Positions 5,312-7,094 of a stretch of DNA of 7,094 nucleotides are shown one piece after another (the stretch's first letter is position 1; the number at the start of each line of letters is the position of its first letter). The stretch comes from Alphaproteobacteria bacterium. GTDB lineage: Bacteria; Pseudomonadota; Alphaproteobacteria; Micavibrionales; Micavibrionaceae. The stretch covers positions 1 to 7,094 of the forward strand of contig JAJFGT010000134.1 in NCBI GenBank assembly GCA_021776015.1. Direction: 5' to 3'. The position numbers and the translations under genes were made by a program. The notes below the pieces were generated by a model, which saw only the letters and a list, made by a program, of their open reading frames with translations, made no database searches and was not told the origin of the DNA.

Positions 5312-6091
5312 ATGAGTAATGTTTTAAATTTAGTACCGCTTATTGACTTTCGTAATGCTACTAATCACTCGGCTTTGAATGTAGAGCAAAAGTTGAATGT
5401 ACTTCAAGATAAGCAAAGAATTATTTCTACGGGGATTGCGGTTCAAAATAACCATTCTCTTCTTCCCGAGGGGCTGAATACTTTGTGTGAAATTGCCGCA
5501 GATACAAAAGATACACATGTATTTGTACGTAATATGGCAAAGCTTAAGGTTGCTGAATTGATTCTGGACGTTGAGAAAAAAGAGGGGCTCTTTACCCTTC
5601 TACATGAGATTGAAGACAAAAAAGGCTTGGGTGTTTTGGAAGGTACTGTGAAGGATTTAAATAAATTAGTGGGGAAGCCAGCCCCAGTTACAATTTTTCC
5701 TGAAAAGATGACAATTCCTTTGGTGTTGCAAAATGCTACGGAAGCGCTCTCTCTTGCTCTCTCCCAAAATTATATGGTCTATCACGGTATCCCCACGAAA
5801 TTTAGTGATATAGATGTCGGTGTTGAAGAGTTGGATATGTCTCCAGGTCGTACATTTCTGAGTCTAAATATAAATTATGCTGATATAGGACCTGTTGACT
5901 TGAAAAGAATAACTAAGAAGCAATCAGAGATGGATGAGAATAATGTTTTGGCTCATGTTCTTTGTTTTCTTCCTTATGAAATAGAAAGTCGATTGGACGA
6001 GGTTTCTGGTTTCTTAAAGCGTGATGCTAAAAATTTTAGTGCCCAAGCCATAGAAATGAGGCATGCTGTCCTTTCTGCTCAGATTCCTTGA
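5312..6091 (+). CDS. Array paralogue D, unknown helical-domain family
   Basis: This is a 259-residue member of the unrecognised array family, the same length as A. The N-terminus IDFRNATNHSALNVEQKL (11-28) lines up with A's SDFCNASN...EEKL. The helical module continues with LQDKQRIISTG (31-41), LPEGLNTLCEIAADTKD (51-67) and FVRNMAKLKVAELILDVEK (71-89). The C-terminal half is the most divergent, with NATEALSLAL (141-150), strands around FSDIDVGVEEL and TFLSLNINY, then LPYEIESRLDEVSGFLKRD (220-238) and the ending QAIEMRHAVL. No signal or membrane segment is seen. AAGGA (5300-5304) sits 7 nt before the ATG. It is 44 nt after C, so either co-transcribed with B-C or driven by the decayed promoter copy. 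Its stop is 6 bp from the converging hydroxylase gene, with no terminator visible between. Confidence 0.85.
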   Translation: MSNVLNLVPLIDFRNATNHSALNVEQKLNVLQDKQRIISTGIAVQNNHSLLPEGLNTLCEIAADTKDTHVFVRNMAKLKVAELILDVEKKEGLFTLLHEIEDKKGLGVLEGTVKDLNKLVGKPAPVTIFPEKMTIPLVLQNATEALSLALSQNYMVYHGIPTKFSDIDVGVEELDMSPGRTFLSLNINYADIGPVDLKRITKKQSEMDENNVLAHVLCFLPYEIESRLDEVSGFLKRDAKNFSAQAIEMRHAVLSAQIP

Positions 6092-6097
6092 GAGTGA

Positions 6098-7094
6098 CTA
6101 TAAAAACCCTTTTTTTATGATGGATGATCGGAGTGGTTCTATTTCACTGAGTGTTGAAAATAGGCCTCTTCTCAGAGCATGATGAAACCGTCCATCGTGT
6201 TTTACAAAATGGTTCAAGATATGTGTTCCAACTGATCGAAGTTGAATATCTGTATATCGTGATTTTTTATAGTGATCCAGTGTATTTTTTCCTCCTAAGT
6301 CCATTCCTAATGTCCATGATTCATAAAGACTCTCATAGAGGTTTTTGATGTCACGGAGACTAAGATTTAGTCCCTGTGCGCCTGTTGGAGGGAGCGTATG
6401 TGCAGCCTCTGCAATCAGTGCAATACGAGGGGCTGTAATCTCTTTAGCACAGAGAAGAGTGAGAGGAAAAGATTGGATAGGGCTTTCCAAGGTTATTTCT
6501 CCCAGAATATTTTGTGAAAGCTCTTGAATTTTTTCTGTCATTTCTCCTTTTGTCATTTTTAATATACGAGACGTTTCAGTATCTTTTTCAATCCACACCA
6601 AGCTTGATTTATTATTGGGAAGAGGGACAAGTGTGAAGGGGCCACCTGGTTTATGAAATTCTGTAGAAATATTATTGTGGGGTTTACTATGAGACAAAAT
6701 GGCGGTGAAAGCTGTTTGTTCATAGGGTCTTTCCCAAGTTTCTATCTTTGCTTTCTCTCTGACTGTGGAATGTGATCCATCGGCTCCAACGAGAAGGGAT
6801 GCTGTAAATGTTTGCTCTTTTGATGTGGTAATCTCAATGCCTGTGGAGGTCTGTTTAAAGTCCTCTAAAGAATCTTCGCCTAAAATTGTAAGAGCTTTGT
6901 AACTCAGGGCTTTCTTGTGGAGGGTGTTGAGAAGGAGATTGTTTGGGATGTTCCAGCTAAAGCTTTCTTGGTTGATTTCAGTCGCTTCAAATATTTTTTC
7001 CATAGGGGAGGAAAACTGTTGAGAGGGTGTGTCTATAATCTTTAATGTTTTAAGTGGCGCGCTATAAGATTTTATATCCTCCCATATCCCCAAT
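6098..7094 (-). CDS. UbiH/UbiF/VisC/COQ6-family FAD monooxygenase, N-terminus beyond window
   Basis: These 331 residues are the C-terminal part of a flavin hydroxylase of the type that oxidises the ring in ubiquinone synthesis. The GADGSHSTVR motif (103-112 of the visible part) is the conserved DG motif contacting FAD and NAD(P)H. RIALIAEAAHTLPPTGAQGLNLSLRD (223-248; split here for reading as RIALIAEAAH and GAQGLNLSLRD) is the second FAD motif. FTLVPLPNNKSSLVWIE and the C-terminal helix LRSVGTHILNHF also fit. The N-terminal Rossmann GxGxxG segment, roughly 60-70 residues, is missing because the frame runs off the right edge; the TTG at 7093-7091 is an internal Leu, not a start. The regiospecificity (UbiH, UbiF or alphaproteobacterial UbiL) cannot be decided from this. 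It converges tail to tail with gene D and has no evident link to the array. Confidence 0.9.
   Translation of the reverse strand, partial: LGIWEDIKSYSAPLKTLKIIDTPSQQFSSPMEKIFEATEINQESFSWNIPNNLLLNTLHKKALSYKALTILGEDSLEDFKQTSTGIEITTSKEQTFTASLLVGADGSHSTVREKAKIETWERPYEQTAFTAILSHSKPHNNISTEFHKPGGPFTLVPLPNNKSSLVWIEKDTETSRILKMTKGEMTEKIQELSQNILGEITLESPIQSFPLTLLCAKEITAPRIALIAEAAHTLPPTGAQGLNLSLRDIKNLYESLYESWTLGMDLGGKNTLDHYKKSRYTDIQLRSVGTHILNHFVKHDGRFHHALRRGLFSTLSEIEPLRSSIIKKGFL

Noticed and set aside
2126..6091. CRISPR, toxin-antitoxin or restriction system in the array
   Set aside because: There are no regularly spaced repeats, no small toxin/antitoxin pair, and no nuclease, methylase or helicase motifs in any of the four products.
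6092..6119. AAAAACCCTTTTTTT near the D/hydroxylase junction as a bidirectional terminator
   Set aside because: It lies inside the hydroxylase coding end and has only A-T pairs in the stem, with no GC-rich core.

Overview
This AT-rich window looks like the chromosome of a low-GC alphaproteobacterium. Two flanking genes suggest this. One is a ComF-type phosphoribosyltransferase whose sequence resembles alphaproteobacterial ComF. The other is a UbiH/UbiF/VisC/COQ6-type flavin hydroxylase with the GAQGLNLSLRD style of motif familiar from that class. No ribosomal RNA or other decisive marker is present, so genus and family cannot be named.

Layout. Positions 1-136 hold no gene. comF (137-904, +) converges on a secreted or membrane-anchored family-3 solute-binding protein (1028-1930, -). 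The gap between them is filled by a ~99-bp imperfect palindrome (921-1019). A divergent spacer follows (1931-2125) with a short tRNA-5'-end-like relic and a strong sigma70-type promoter. That promoter opens an array of four same-strand genes, called A-D here: A 2126-2905, B 3035-3769, C 3783-5267 and D 5312-6091. The array ends tail to tail, 6 bp from the C-terminal part of the flavin hydroxylase (6098-7094, -), whose N-terminus lies beyond the right edge.

The array is the notable part. A, B, D and the C-terminal half of C are paralogues of a family I do not recognise. They share an N-terminal helical module of about 100 residues (ExKL...DKL.I...LP..L..LCEI......FVR..A...AE.I) that reads like a HEAT/ARM helix pair. 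They also share a more divergent C-terminal alpha/beta part ending in a short I-x-(I/M)-(K/R) strand. None has a signal peptide or membrane segment, so they are predicted to be cytosolic. C carries an additional, unrelated-looking helical region of about 270 residues in front of the family module.

The regulatory DNA is repeated along with the genes. A and B each have TTGACA-N16/17-TATAC(C/T) followed in fixed register by a dyad (TATTCTAT-N13-ATAGAATA in A, one mismatch in B) overlapping the -10 box and predicted start of transcription. D retains the -10/leader part but has lost the spacing to any -35. This suggests that promoter plus gene was duplicated as a unit, and that A and B(-C-D) may be co-regulated by one dimeric DNA-binding protein. 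What the array does cannot be read from the sequence. It is the best candidate here for an undescribed system. The neighbouring genes look like ordinary housekeeping and transport functions with no evident functional link to it.
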